A stretch of DNA of 64,000 nt from Gymnogyps californianus. Taxonomy: Eukaryota; Chordata; Aves; Accipitriformes; Cathartidae. Position numbers and translations under genes: made by a program. Below, one piece after another: positions 49,525 to 64,000 of this stretch. Location: positions 1,042,368 through 1,106,367 of the forward strand of contig NC_059481.1 in NCBI RefSeq assembly GCF_018139145.2, read 5' to 3'. Each line of letters opens with the position of its first letter. Within the stretch, counting starts at the first letter, position 1. Under the pieces are notes generated by a model. It worked only from the letters and a program-made list of their open reading frames with translations, made no database searches and was not told the origin of the DNA.

Positions 49525-51005
49525 GTAACAGGTGGCTGTTCGCATGAAAAACTTAAGTAAGAGCTGCCAGAGAGCTATCGGTTGTGTTTGGAAATTCAGT
49601 CCCGTAGTTAAGATGCTGGGATGCCTCCTTGCTCACTCTCTTCTGCAGATTGATGGTTATTTTACCCGTCAGTCTGCGTTCTCCCTATGTTTTAGTTAAA
49701 CAGCGAAGAGTGGTGGTATCGAGCTGCAAATTCTGAGTTAGATCTCCGTGGTACGCGGGGGATTTATAAATTATCCCTGCTTGGCTTATCCTGACTACAG
49801 CTTAGCGCGTTCAATGTATATTTAAATATCTGGCTACATTTACTGTAAACATTTTCTTCTTTAAATAACTATTTAAAACAAATTTCGCAGCCAACTTAAA
49901 TATAGACATTTCTCCCCAAAACACAAATCCCTTGTCTTTTGATTTGTACTGGGGGTTTTAAGATGTGGCTGCAAACAGTAGTTTTCCTTGGAGGGACACA
50001 CCGAGGTCTCCTCGCAGGGAGAAGTCACCCCACAGCACAGCCGCGCCCACCCGTGGTACCCAGCTCACTGGTGGGATCCAGCGCTGTCACGGGGCTGGCA
50101 GGACAGGCAGGGGCTGGCTGGCCTGGGATCCCCCCAGGCACACGGGGAGCTCCATGGGTTTGCAGAGGTTTTGAGTGCAGGGCCTCAGACTTCCCCTAAG
50201 CAAAACCCACGTCATGCTGGAGCCAGTCACGCAAGGCAGGGAGGGAAAACCCAGGGACCCTCACCCGGCCAGGGGTGCCCGGCAGTGCTGCCTGCCCTTG
50301 CCAAGGGCACCCTGCCCACAGGTCGTGGTGCTGGACGATGCCAACAGACCTGTAGGTCATCTCCGCCTCCGAGCAGAGCCTCTGCATAGCAGGACAGGAG
50401 TTTCAGGGGGGTGAACCCCAAAACTCTTCCATGCCGGTTGCACCCTGGGGAAATTGTTGGATGGAGCGCCTTGCTGGGGGAAGGACAGCACAAGCCTCAC
50501 CAGGGCCTGTCTCCACAGGGGAGCTTCCACCCCCAGACACAGCGCTCTGCGCAGCCCAGTTCACTCCCCTCATACAAAGAAAACCAGCGACAAGACTTTT
50601 TCCTTTCATTTAAGCACTGGAAAGTGACCAAGGTGGTTATAAAAAGCAACTTTTATTCTAGCACAGCACGACCCCCGAGCTGTCCACTCGGAGGAGGCAC
50701 AGGCAAACCCGGGAGGCGCCGAGGGCGAGGAGCTCCGGCAAGCTCCGAGGAGCCACTGCGGTCATCCTCTCCCACCGCCCTGAGAGCAGGAGAGCCTGTA
50801 AAATAACAGCTTTGCACCTCACACCCCAAAGAGCCAAGAATGAACCCAAAAAGATGCCAGCAAACGTGAAGGTGTTGAGTCCTCCTCACCCTCTGAAGCC
50901 TCGGACACCTGTGTTTGGGCCACGGCACCCCGAGGAACCAGCCCTCCCTCCTCATCCCTGGGGACGCAGGCTTCCAAAGACCAGGCAGGCTGAGATGGTT
51001 TCCCC
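49525..51005. other. Spacer between TERB2 and RPS17
   Basis: The two genes converge here. The first 400 bp is AT-rich and probably TERB2 3' UTR. From 49990 it is GC-rich with unremarkable frames. A minus-strand AATAAA lies at 50651-50656, 360 bp beyond the RPS17 signal, and could be an alternative end for RPS17 or for an unseen transcript. Confidence 0.5.
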
Positions 51006-51008
51006 ACG

Positions 51009-51014
51009 TTTATT
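51009..51014 (-). terminator. RPS17 poly(A) signal
   Basis: TTTATT on the plus strand reads AATAAA for RPS17, only 26 bases after the stop codon, as expected for the very short 3' UTR of a ribosomal-protein gene. Confidence 0.9.
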
Positions 51015-51039
51015 GGAAAAGTGACATACAGCGACCGAC

Positions 51040-54486
<3,447 letters not shown>

Positions 54487-54720
54487 GTCGGCGGCGGCCG
54501 CGGAAAGAGAGCAAAGGATAGTGGGAGGCGCGCGGGGCCGCCGGGAACCTGCGGCGCCCACAGCGCCGCCCCGCGACTCGGAGGGCGCCTGCAGCGGCTC
54601 GGAGGGGCGGGGCTCGACTCAGGGGGCGGAGCTCCGAGGGGGCTCGGCTCTGGAGGGCGTGGCGGCGAGGGGGCTCGGCTCTGGAGGGGCGGAGCTCGGG
54701 CGCCCCGCGCGCTCCCCCGG
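54487..54720 (-). promoter_or_regulatory. RPS17 promoter with 5'-TOP tract
   Basis: On the minus strand the segment 54518-54502 reads TCCTTTGCTCTCTTTCC, a pyrimidine tract about 16 bases before the ATG. TOP mRNAs begin with C followed by such a tract and are controlled by mTORC1/LARP1. The surrounding 54150-54720 is a CpG island without a TATA box. Confidence 0.65.
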
Positions 54721-55544
54721 GTCCTAGCGCCCGCTGGCACCGCGTCCCCCACCTCCGCAGGGCGCTGCGGGGCCAGGCCGTGCTCCAGCGCCGGCCCCAG
54801 GCTGCGAAGTCCTCGGCAGCACTCTGCTCCCCTGGGCCGGAGCTTTGGGGGAGTAGGGGCCCCAGGCGGCACCAGCTGGTCCCACATTAGGCCACCATGG
54901 AGGAGGACACAGAGCACCCACAAACTCACACCACCCATGAGAGGGGGTCTGGCCCCATGGGAGCATCACCCAGCCCAAGGCAAGGGGGCGTGGCCACCCC
55001 AGCATGGCCACCGAGTTAGTCACTGCAGGAGACAGAAGGGGGGGATGAGGAAGGAGCCCCAAGTCCCTCCTCCAGGGGCATGGGGCACCCAAGGGTGTCC
55101 ACTGTGGGCAGCCCCACTGCACCCCAAGTCCTGCTCAGCCCCCTGAAGCCCTGTAGACAGGGCCCCTGGAGTCCATCTCCCCTCTCACACAGCCCAGCAG
55201 GGTGGCACCTCTCCACCGAGGAAGGTGGGAGCAGAGGACATCCCCATTAACCTCATTAACTCACTGCTCTAAGTAGGGGAGCTCCAGCTGGAGGGGTCCC
55301 AAAGGCACCCAGCTGAAGGAGCCTTTGGTAACTGGTATCTAAAAACACATCCCCCAGCAGAGAGCTCCCCTCCAGCCGAGTCACCTACAGCATCCATATG
55401 TTCCCCACCATGCCAGGCTGAGGCTCAGCTTCACCCAGCTGCTTCTTCCCAGCTGATCAGGGACACCACAGCCCTCCAGGCTGTAGAGGTCTCACACAAA
55501 GCAAGGAGCACGAGAAGTGGTTTTTTTTTTTTTGCTGCAACGTG
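54721..55544. other. Spacer between RPS17 and CPEB1
   Basis: About 800 bp without a recognised gene. The plus-strand frame 54112-55146 (344 codons) runs across the RPS17 exons and island and is an effect of base composition. GC content falls toward the CPEB1 3' end. Confidence 0.6.
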
Positions 55545-56864
55545 TTTATTATGTGCCAAAAACTACACCACAGCTTACTCCACGCGTCTGTAGGAGAGTG
55601 CAGTCTTGCCTGCATATACTACAATGAGGTAGAGACTTCACACACAGCTTCACGAAACCCCACAAAGAGCAGCTGGGATATGCAACAATGCAACATCAGC
55701 TCAGCAGGAAAAAAAAAAAGAGGGAGAAATTATGACACTGGTTCTTTGGCACACAGCTTCCGATAGAGGGGCAAGTAAAAAAAATAATAATAATAATTAA
55801 AGTTCTCAAATCCCAGCAGCAGCATTTCAGTCGACTGCACCATTACTCCGTACATTTCATAAAGGAAAGGAAAAGTACTTGTCCCCTCTAAGAGAAAGGG
55901 CTCCTATGAACCTTCATCTGTCCACCGAAACGCAGCCCTTTTTTAGCTAGTTACAAAAGAAAAAGTAAGTCCTGTGACTTTGTGTGATTAAAAACCTCTA
56001 TCAACCCCCCTTAAGTGCAACTTAAAAAAGTGCAACAAACTATTTAAAACTATATACAGCAGCTCAGAGATCATTTATCCGGTCCAGTTTCAAATCCAAA
56101 AAAAGCCCGTCCTGTTCTGTTGCAAACCCCTCGATTTACAACTTTCCACCAGCAGCCCCCAGACACAAATTGCAATAATGTTAAAAGCTGCCAGGAAAGA
56201 AAAAAATCTCTCGTTTCAAACGACTTAAAAACTGTTTAAGAGTGTAAAAAGGAACTGGTAAAAACCCTCGAGCGTAAAATATGAAATATGATTTGGTTTA
56301 AATGAAGAGCAAAGTCTCCTTGTTGTTACAGTAAAAAACGCCAGCTGAACATTCAGGTTTTTTTATGCCGTTCAGATGGGGGTTAAATGAATGGAAAGGC
56401 ACTGTATGGCAACTGCAAAAAAATGGAGCCAATGAGACCTGCATTATTACCATCAGTATTGCAAGGAATGTAAAAAAGCGCCTTTAATAAATAAAAAAAC
56501 CTAGGTGAAGGCATCTGCATAAACACCTTCTCAACACATGGCCCTTTTTTTTTTTTTGCTTCTCGTCAGCAAACTAGGAACCAAAGTCTGGGAACTGCAG
56601 AATCGCTTGAGGGGCGCTCCCCCCCTCAAAAAACCCCCAAACAAAACCCGACAAAATTCACTGTGCATTAGTGCAGAAACAAAAAGACCAGCAAGTGCAA
56701 ACGTGAATGTAAGATTTTTTTTTTTTTTCCCCATTAGTCCTCAGGAAGCACGTTCCCAGCCTGGGTCTGGCACCAGCAGGCACGCTCGTGCGCTCTCCAC
56801 TTGGCAGGTTAACAAAAGGACTTTCTCCTGCGCCTGCGGCAGCCCCCGAGCCTCGGCGGCCTCT
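55545..56864 (-). other. CPEB1 3' UTR
   Basis: The AT-rich stretch after the CPEB1 stop, ending at AATAAA (plus TTTATT, 55545-55550). The sense strand contains T-rich motifs, including TTTTTTTAT at 56499-56491, which fits the cytoplasmic polyadenylation element UUUUUAU but lies about 950 bases before the poly(A) signal. I saw no CPE within 100 bases of that signal. Confidence 0.7.
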
Positions 56865-59800
56865 TTAGCTGGAGTCTCTGTTCTTCTGGTTGCGCATCAG
56901 CGGGCGGTGGTGACGCAGGACCTCCATGGAGTGCTGCCAGTGCCAGCAGGAGCGACAGAAGTACTTGAAGCAGATCTGCAGGGAGAGCAGAGGGGCAACG
57001 CCGTGGGGCAGGGCTTTCCAGGCAAGGCGAACGGACACCGGCCTGCCGGGGAAGCGGCATCCTTCCCCTCCCTGCTTTCGCAGCCCACGCCAGCAGAGCG
57101 GAGCTTTGAAGCAGAGGGAGGGAATTCCAGCAATGCTGCCGGAGGGCGTGTTGTGCTGAGCTTCCAGCGTGGCCGCTTTGAAAAAGGGTTGAAAAACTAG
57201 GATCCGGGCACCGGCCAGCAGCAGCCACCCTGGGGCACTTGCAGGCAGGGGCTGCGGTACCTCTGCCCAACACGTGGGCAGGGACAGGGGCAGCAGCCAC
57301 TGCGCTCCCACTGCCCTCTCTGCCAGCGGAGCGGAGCGTGCTGCTGCTCATCTCCCATCAAGACTCCGCAGGAAGCCACCAGACCCTGGCCAAGCTCCTT
57401 TGCCTGCAGCGAGTGGAGGTCAGCCAGAGTCCCCTATGTTTCGGGCAGCCCCAGGACCGACTGCAGGGTGACGGCACTCCAGCTTCCAGCTCGTCACGGC
57501 TCGCAGAGCAGCAGCCTCCCCTCGGGGGCAGCCTGCTGCACACCTCTGCCCACAGCAGGCCCCAGCGCTCTGGCACAGCACCAGCGGGGCCGCGACATCC
57601 CCAGCCCGAGGCAGGGCGGAAAGCTGCCTTTGCCTCCTGATGAGCACCGGAGCTGCCCCCGAGGAGGGCCGCACCTCTTCCAAAACAAGGGCCCAACTTT
57701 GGGCACCTGCATGAACACTTCATCGTCCCCACCCAGCAAGGGACAACAGGCATCCCCAGACACTAAAGCAAACGCTGCTGCGAGCGGCAGAGCCTGCTCC
57801 TCCTTGAGGAAACCCTGCCGAGTGCAGCAGCCGGAAGCTGAGCACAACCGGCGGGGGAAAGCCTTACCTGGTCTCTGCAGAAGAAAGGGCCCGGCTGGGC
57901 GCTGCAGACTTGGCACATGGAGTCCTCCAGGTACGGGTCGATCTGAACCTGCAGGAGAAGCAGGCAGTGGGCATGGAGCGGTGCTGGGTGCAACTGCCCA
58001 CTCCCTGGGCAGCCCCAGCAGCACCCACCCACCGCCCTGGGTACCCCAAATCCATCACCAGCACCCCTCACAGCTGGCAGAGCAGCAGTTCACCACCTCC
58101 CTCTGCCTCCAGAAGGATATGGGGCAGGCCATGCGGGTCACAGTGCTCCCAGCAGTACCACCCACCACCCAGATTCAACTCCCTGGGCTGCCCCATCAGC
58201 TCCACTCACCTTTTTAGTAAACTTGGTAGTTTTGATTTCCACAAACGCAGCGGTCACTGCCTTCAGATAGCTGCGCTGGTTGTTAAAGGTGACACGGCCA
58301 GACCCTGGAACAAGCCAGACCATAAGTGTTAGACTGACCCTGCACCTACGGCAGGAACCGGCGGAGGCTGAGAGGGAGCGGCTGCCAGCACCAACCCCTT
58401 CCCCCAGTGCAGTTCAGCCACTGGCAGGGAAGCAGCTTTTGCAGGGAGACTGTATCCAAGGCCTCGTGGCTCTGCCTGCCTCCTTCCCCAGGCAGTAACA
58501 AAAGCACAGCAGGCAGCTGAGAGCTGAAAGGCTTTTCTACAGACACCTCCAGGCTGGTTAAGATGTGAGCTTACAGGCAGCAGCGCTCCAAGGAGGACCG
58601 GGCAGTGGCCGGGCAGATGGAGGGATGCTGCCAGGGCACTGCTGAGGGCAGCGCAGCAGCAGGCTCCATGCCTGCACCTGAAATAAGCCGATGCCGAGAC
58701 AGCTCAGCAGCTTTTATTTTAAGCCTCCCACTCATCCCGGAGCCTTGCATTTTGCAGCTTCACTGCCAGTCAGCAGCATTCCTGCACCACTCGTTTCCAG
58801 CCAAGTTTTGTTAAGCTCCAGGAAAACCTATCTGTGCTTACCTACGAGTTTCTTTTCTCGGTGTAAGGGGAGCTTTGGCTGTTACAAGCCTGTCCTGCAT
58901 GCTGGCAAATTGCTAAGGCTCAGCTCACCGCTGACAGCCACAGTGCAAAGCGTTACCCACAACCCATCTACTCCTCTCCTGTAGCATCACACAGGACACA
59001 GGCTGGAGGGCCTGGATTGGGTTTGGGGTTACGCTGTGTACAGGGACTGCAGCTGCCCTCAGGGGGATCCTCCTTCTAAGAGGGTCAATTCCATCTCCTA
59101 GTGGGACCCCCAAAAGCCGCTGCACAACAGCTTTCTCTGTTGACCCAGACCAGCTGGTCTCAAAGGCAGCTCCTCATAACTACAGTCAGACACCAATTTC
59201 TCACACTACGTGCCTCCAGCAGGATCATCCTGTACCCGAGATGATTCAGCACAAGGCAGGTTACACACAGTGGTCTCCCCTTGAGGAGCCTTCTGCCAAG
59301 CCAGGGCCAGCAGTCAAGCAAGCCTGAGGCAGTGTCTCAGCACAGGAGATGCTTCAATCAACACAAACAAGATTAGGGTACAGTTTAGTTACCGAAATTG
59401 AGTTCGTATTGCTGCAACTTGAAGACAACTTCAAGGGTAGAAGTGCCAGTCTGTTGTTGGGAGCCAGAGATCTCTCCTATCTGAGGGAGCAACCCAGGCT
59501 CTGCATGAAGCCACAGGAGGTTTTAAGGTCATGCTGTAGGACCTGACAGTGCCAGCACAGAGGCAGGATGGTGTGCAAGACTTCATCTGTGATCATGCTA
59601 AGAATTTGCTTAAAGCCTCATACTTCCATTCCCAACCCCTTGGGACTGTCCCTCCAAAGCCACTTCAGTGGTAAAGCATCACAGCACCACAGGCATGTCC
59701 GAAACCCAAGCCTTGACCAGAAAAGCCTGAAATCTGTCCAAGGGCAGCGACGAGCAGACGACAGCTCTGCACCAAACTCTGACATTGTTCCTGCCTGGCA

Positions 59801-62800
59801 ACACGCAGAAGATTCACAGTCCCTTCTTAAGTACACGACTTGCTGCAGCCTGAGCCTGGAAAGCTGGTCCTCATGCTCAAGCTGTATGTTTTTTTCCACA
59901 CAGACCAGTAACCTCAGTGCTGTCCCCTGGCCCATAAGGCCACCAGGGAGGTACAGGGGACACATGTCGTGACATGTGATGTTTCAGCTCCTGTGACATG
60001 AGTGGCAAGTGCTCCATTCCCCTTTGGGAGGCTGTCCCAGCAGGGCACAGGGACAGGGCTGCTCTCTGGGTTACTACAGGGGCTGAGCTCCTGGCCCACC
60101 CTTCTCAAACACACAGCCCTGTCTGGGAGGTGGGACCTCAGGCTTCATCCTTTCCACCTGCAAGAGCACAGGAGGTCTACCTGACCAGAGGTCACGGTTC
60201 AGGGCAGCAGCTTGAATCACAGGCAGCAGGCTTGCTACCTGCAGCAGTTTGTGGTTTCAGCCCCATCAGAGGAGGGGAGTCCTGTCCAAGAGTCACACTG
60301 CTCATCCCCAGCACCTCTCTGACCCTAGGAAAGTTGATGCCCTGAGCAGAGGTGGACATGCCATCCCCCAGCAGACCCAGTCAGGAGACTCAGGGAAACC
60401 TCTCCACTTGTGCTACCAGCTGCCTTGGAAGCCCAAAGCGACAGCACCCTGAAGGCAATCCAAACAGGACAGCGGGGACAGGACACTGCCCACAAGTGCC
60501 GGTTCAACCGAGCTGCCCACAGCCCTGCCCTGCTCCTGCTGCCCAACAGCTGGCACCTCCCCAGCAGGAAGGGCTAGTAGCCAGTAGGTCTGAGTTTGCC
60601 CTGACAGGCAGCAGAAGCCAGGGCAAGACCCACAGCCATCTCTGCTCTGGGGACGGAAGAGCAGCTAAAGCAGCATCTAACAACCATTAACAGCACTGAA
60701 CAAGGGCAGGAAACCCTTCAGCAATGCCTAAAGAGGTATTAAAAACCTCAAGCTGCTCTGGAATGATCTAGGACCTTGCAGTTTGCAGGCATGTCGGCTC
60801 TGCCAGCCCTCCCCAAGGCTTGTCTTGCCTCCCCGTGGCTGGGAGGCAAGGAGCATCGCCTGTGGAAGAGGCTGGCTGGACATCTGCTCCCAGAGCAGGC
60901 GGAGGCAGAGCCTGGCACCCTGGGCAGTCTTCCCCACTGAAGGGCCAAGCAAAGGGCACTGCTGCAGCCTCCTCAGAGCACGCCGTTGGTGACTACTGAT
61001 CCTGGCGGGATCATCACTTACCGATGGGATACTTGTGCTTGTCCGTGTCGATGCCAGCGTAGACCACCCCTCCAAACAGGTCACACATTACAGCTGCCAG
61101 GGCCTCCGCATTCAGCATCCCATGCAGAGCCCCCACAAACACCGTCTTGCTGGGATCAAGCCGCTGCGACGGACTGCGCACAAAGTTGCTGTCTGCCAGC
61201 ACCCATGGGATCACCTGCACCTGAAACCACACACAAGCGGGTCGGGTCAGCCAAGGGCCTGCAAAGCCACACGCTGTGCTGCTCCACAGTGCCCTCGGCT
61301 GACAGCAGAAGCCATCCCAGACCCTCAGACTTTACATCCAACCTGCAAATGTCGCTTTGTTATTGCTGCTCAGGGTCCACGTCCAGGGCACTACAGCTCT
61401 GGAGCTCCAGCCTTGCTCCAGACACCTCCAGAGCGCCCACAAGGCCCGTTCAAGGGAACAAAACCAACTGCCACACTGCTCTGCTTCCAGCCAAACCGGA
61501 ACCCAAAACACTGTTCCTTTGGGGCTGGCAGCCAGGAAGGAATCCACACACAAGCAGATTTTACCTACTGCCTGCACCTATGTTTACAGCCTGGTCAGAT
61601 GCCTCCCTGCACAGGAGCCTCTTGTTGGAGGAATGAAATGAAACGAGCCACCCACTGCCAATTTCAACAGGAGCTTCCATCTGCTAGGCAGCTGATACAC
61701 AGCTCTGAAGAGGAGAGACTTCTGCCAGAGCTAAATCACCAAGCATGAAAGTGCTGCAAATAGCCAGACACCGGGAGAGCTGTCTGGAGCGCAATTAGTT
61801 TGTGCCTGTCTAGATAAGAGCTGAATCTCAGTTCTTTAACTCCACAAACTCACACAGTTGTACCCGATCTATAGCTAAGGTCCCCCTTTACTGGAAGGCC
61901 AACCTGAGCCTCTGGCAGCCTCAGCACCTCCACCTCCAGAGCACAGGTCAGCCAGCCAAGGCTGCACTGGGGAGCAGCTGCAGTTACAGCTGTGGATCCA
62001 AAATATCCGTCTGCAGTGAGCATGAAAGCCATTCGTTCTGCAAGCAGACGAGGTCTAATAAAGCACCAAAGGGATCAAAGTCTGTCTCCGCAAGCAAAGG
62101 TGTGCTGAAAGCAGCATGAAGCGGTAAAATCCCTGTTCCCATGCTCCTTTCCAGCTAACTGAAGCTGCTCGGCTTGATGAAGCCAGGGTCTGCCACAGAT
62201 CCAGGAGCTCTATGTCACAGTTTGACACAAGCTGTTGTGAAGGACACAAACACCGATCTAACACTTCCCTCCTTGCCTGCATCCAGGCTCTACCACAGGA
62301 ACACATCAATTAAAGATGGCCAAGAGCCAGGTTGACTTCCGCTGCTGTGTTTTAGCCCTGCTTTCCTGAAGCGGACTACCACTGTGCACCCCCTTGTCTC
62401 CAAGGATCTCATCAACACCCCCTGCTACCATCTGTAGGGCTACTCTCATGGATCTGCTCACCTCTTTGCAGCGCATCCTGCGGCTGGACATCTTGAAGTA
62501 GTATTCACTGAGCCCATCAGGGCTCAGCAGGTCCTGGGAGCATGCCTGGAGCAGAGCACGCACAGATTTCTCCGACTCAAACACCAGGTAGACATATCCT
62601 TTAGAGGTGAAGGGAAAGAAGGAGTTGTTAGAACTGTAGCAGAGGAGAAACAGATCATCCCAGTTTGCAGACACCCTCAAAATCACTCTCAGATGCCACC
62701 CAAAGTATCTGCACTGCATCTCCCTCGCTGTCCCCAACCCCTTCTAGGGGAGGGGCAGCAATTTGCAGCGCTTGCCCCAGCAGACTCTACATGAGATCCA

Positions 62801-63929
62801 CTCGTGATGCACAGAGCCTGGCCAAGCTGGGAAAGAGCCCAAACCCAGCACAGCACAAGGGGGCAGGTTGTCCATGTCCAGTGCCACGTGGGCCACTGTC
62901 CCCCATGCACAAAGCCACATCTAGACATGACAAGTGGGCACCACCAGCCTGGCCACAGTGTGGTCCGCAGGAAAACAGACTTTGCTTCGCATTTAGGATG
63001 CCTTGGCCCAGAAATATAAGTTCAGGGGTTTAAAATAATTTCCGTCAGTGCCAGCACTCTGTACCTCGCACTGCTCTGGTGACTGAACAAGAGCATTAGG
63101 CACCACCGAGCCTACAAACCAGTTGCTCCTTACCCCATAACTCGTTACTGCTTACACAACACATCAACCCAGCTACTTCAGACAGGATTATGCCCCAGGC
63201 GCTGCTCGGCTCACCAGTCCCCACAGCCTGCCAGCTTGCTGTGGACGCACATTTGGATTCACCGCATGCGCTTTATGCCAAGGGTGCGCATGCTTTGGGT
63301 GCTCGTGCTGGCAGTGGGGACTGGCGGCTATCGCCTAGAGCAAGACAGCCTCACGTGGGGCTCCAGAAGCACCAGAGAGGGTTCCCCCCCCATCCCACGC
63401 TTCTGCCCAGCCCTGCTAGGGACGGGTGGGGACGCCAGGTTTGAGGTGACAGTGCTCTGCAACCCTGGTGCTGACCCAAGTGAGAGCGGGACATTTACCC
63501 TAGGGTGCTCTGTACCATCCAGTCACCAGCATGCAGCCGTACCATCCCAGCATCCGTGCTGTAACATAGCATGGGAAAAAAGTAACCCTACCGTGTCGCT
63601 ATTACCTTTAGGCATATTACCTTTGGGAGGGCAGCGTGGGTGTTTGCCATCCTTACCAGGCCACTCCACACTCAGTGAGCCAAAAACACGGAAGGTGTTG
63701 ATCAGTCCAGCTACAAACAGAAAGAGAGAAGTCAGCGTCCCCTCCAAAAAGCTCCATCCTACACCCTCCTGATGTCAAAACCCAAGGCCTCAGTGCGGGG
63801 CCAGGGGCCGCTCACCTTCCGTAATGTCCCACGGGACTCCTCCCAGGAACACTTTGCAGGAGTAGACGGGGTTCTTGTAGTTTCGGGGAGGCAGCTGCCC
63901 GCTCCAGGTGCAGGTTGCTTCATTCACAG
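56865..63929 (-). CDS. CPEB1: Cytoplasmic polyadenylation element-binding protein 1, 3' half (7 exons in window)
   Basis: Minus-strand exons in the window: 63929-63816, 63710-63606, 62598-62462, 61220-61022, 58304-58210, 57948-57868 and 56975-56865, all GT-AG and in phase. The N-terminal exons lie beyond 64000. CPEB1 binds UUUUUAU elements and switches maternal mRNAs between repression and cytoplasmic polyadenylation in oocytes and neurons. RRM1 shows RNP2 [10 protein letters not shown] and RNP1 [12 protein letters not shown]2 shows [12 protein letters not shown] and [12 protein letters not shown]. The C-terminal ZZ-type zinc module is CQVC...[21 protein letters not shown]...RHHRPLM, and the protein ends NRDSS. 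Exon 63710-63606 has a second donor 15 bases earlier (63621), predicting with or without five residues in RRM1. Intron 58305-61021 is the longest here and holds nothing recognised. Confidence 0.95.
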
Positions 63930-64000
63930 CTTGGACAAGCACAAGCAACGCTCAGTACAGGACCATTTACTTCCCACTCTCCCATAGGTCTCCAAGCAAA

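Overview
The window is vertebrate nuclear DNA, almost certainly from a bird. The genes are compact and split by GT-AG introns, promoters are GC-rich islands, and intergenic gaps are short. The interspersed repeats are a truncated CR1 LINE and an avian-type endogenous-retrovirus LTR. The coding sequences are closest to chicken-like PPIB, B2M and SNX1. The gene content corresponds to material spread over human 15q, which matches chicken chromosome 10 or its equivalent microchromosome in another bird. I cannot name the species.

Layout. 1-2265 is probably the 3' UTR of an upstream plus-strand gene (CSNK1G1 by gene order only). PPIB (+, 4297-6252) is an ER cyclophilin. It meets SNX22 (-, 6985-10522) tail to tail, with poly(A) signals about 200 bp apart. 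SNX1 (-, 11636-28656) follows in the same orientation as SNX22, so two PX-domain sorting nexins lie in tandem. The SNX1/PATL2 gap (28.7-31.5 kb) holds YY1-like motifs, a 30-bp tandem repeat, an unassigned ORF and a decayed olfactory-receptor fragment. PATL2 (-, 31892-38194) and B2M (+, 40673-42042) diverge from a 2.5-kb spacer, and B2M carries an interferon/NLRC5-type promoter. TERB2 (+, 44737-49524) has a CR1 LINE in intron 3. RPS17 (-, 51040-54486) has its usual one-codon first exon. CPEB1 (-, 56865 to beyond 64000) is present only as its 3' half: two RRMs, the zinc-binding tail and the 3' UTR.

How the genes relate. PPIB and B2M both serve secretory-pathway folding and MHC-I assembly, and SNX1 and SNX22 are phosphoinositide-binding endosomal proteins. 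PATL2, TERB2 and CPEB1 are all germ-cell genes. PATL2 (Pat1a/P100) and CPEB1 are reported partners in the oocyte CPEB repressor particle, and TERB2 tethers meiotic telomeres to the nuclear envelope. I reconstructed all spliced models by hand from reading frame, splice signals and recalled vertebrate orthologues, and every complete model closes in frame. I found no previously undescribed system. The most unusual material is repeat architecture (a 2.4-kb G-rich array filling SNX22 intron 1, G runs of 46 and 49, and an in-frame 72-bp minisatellite in B2M intron 1) and splice-site oddities (a probable GC donor in PATL2 and tandem donors in CPEB1).
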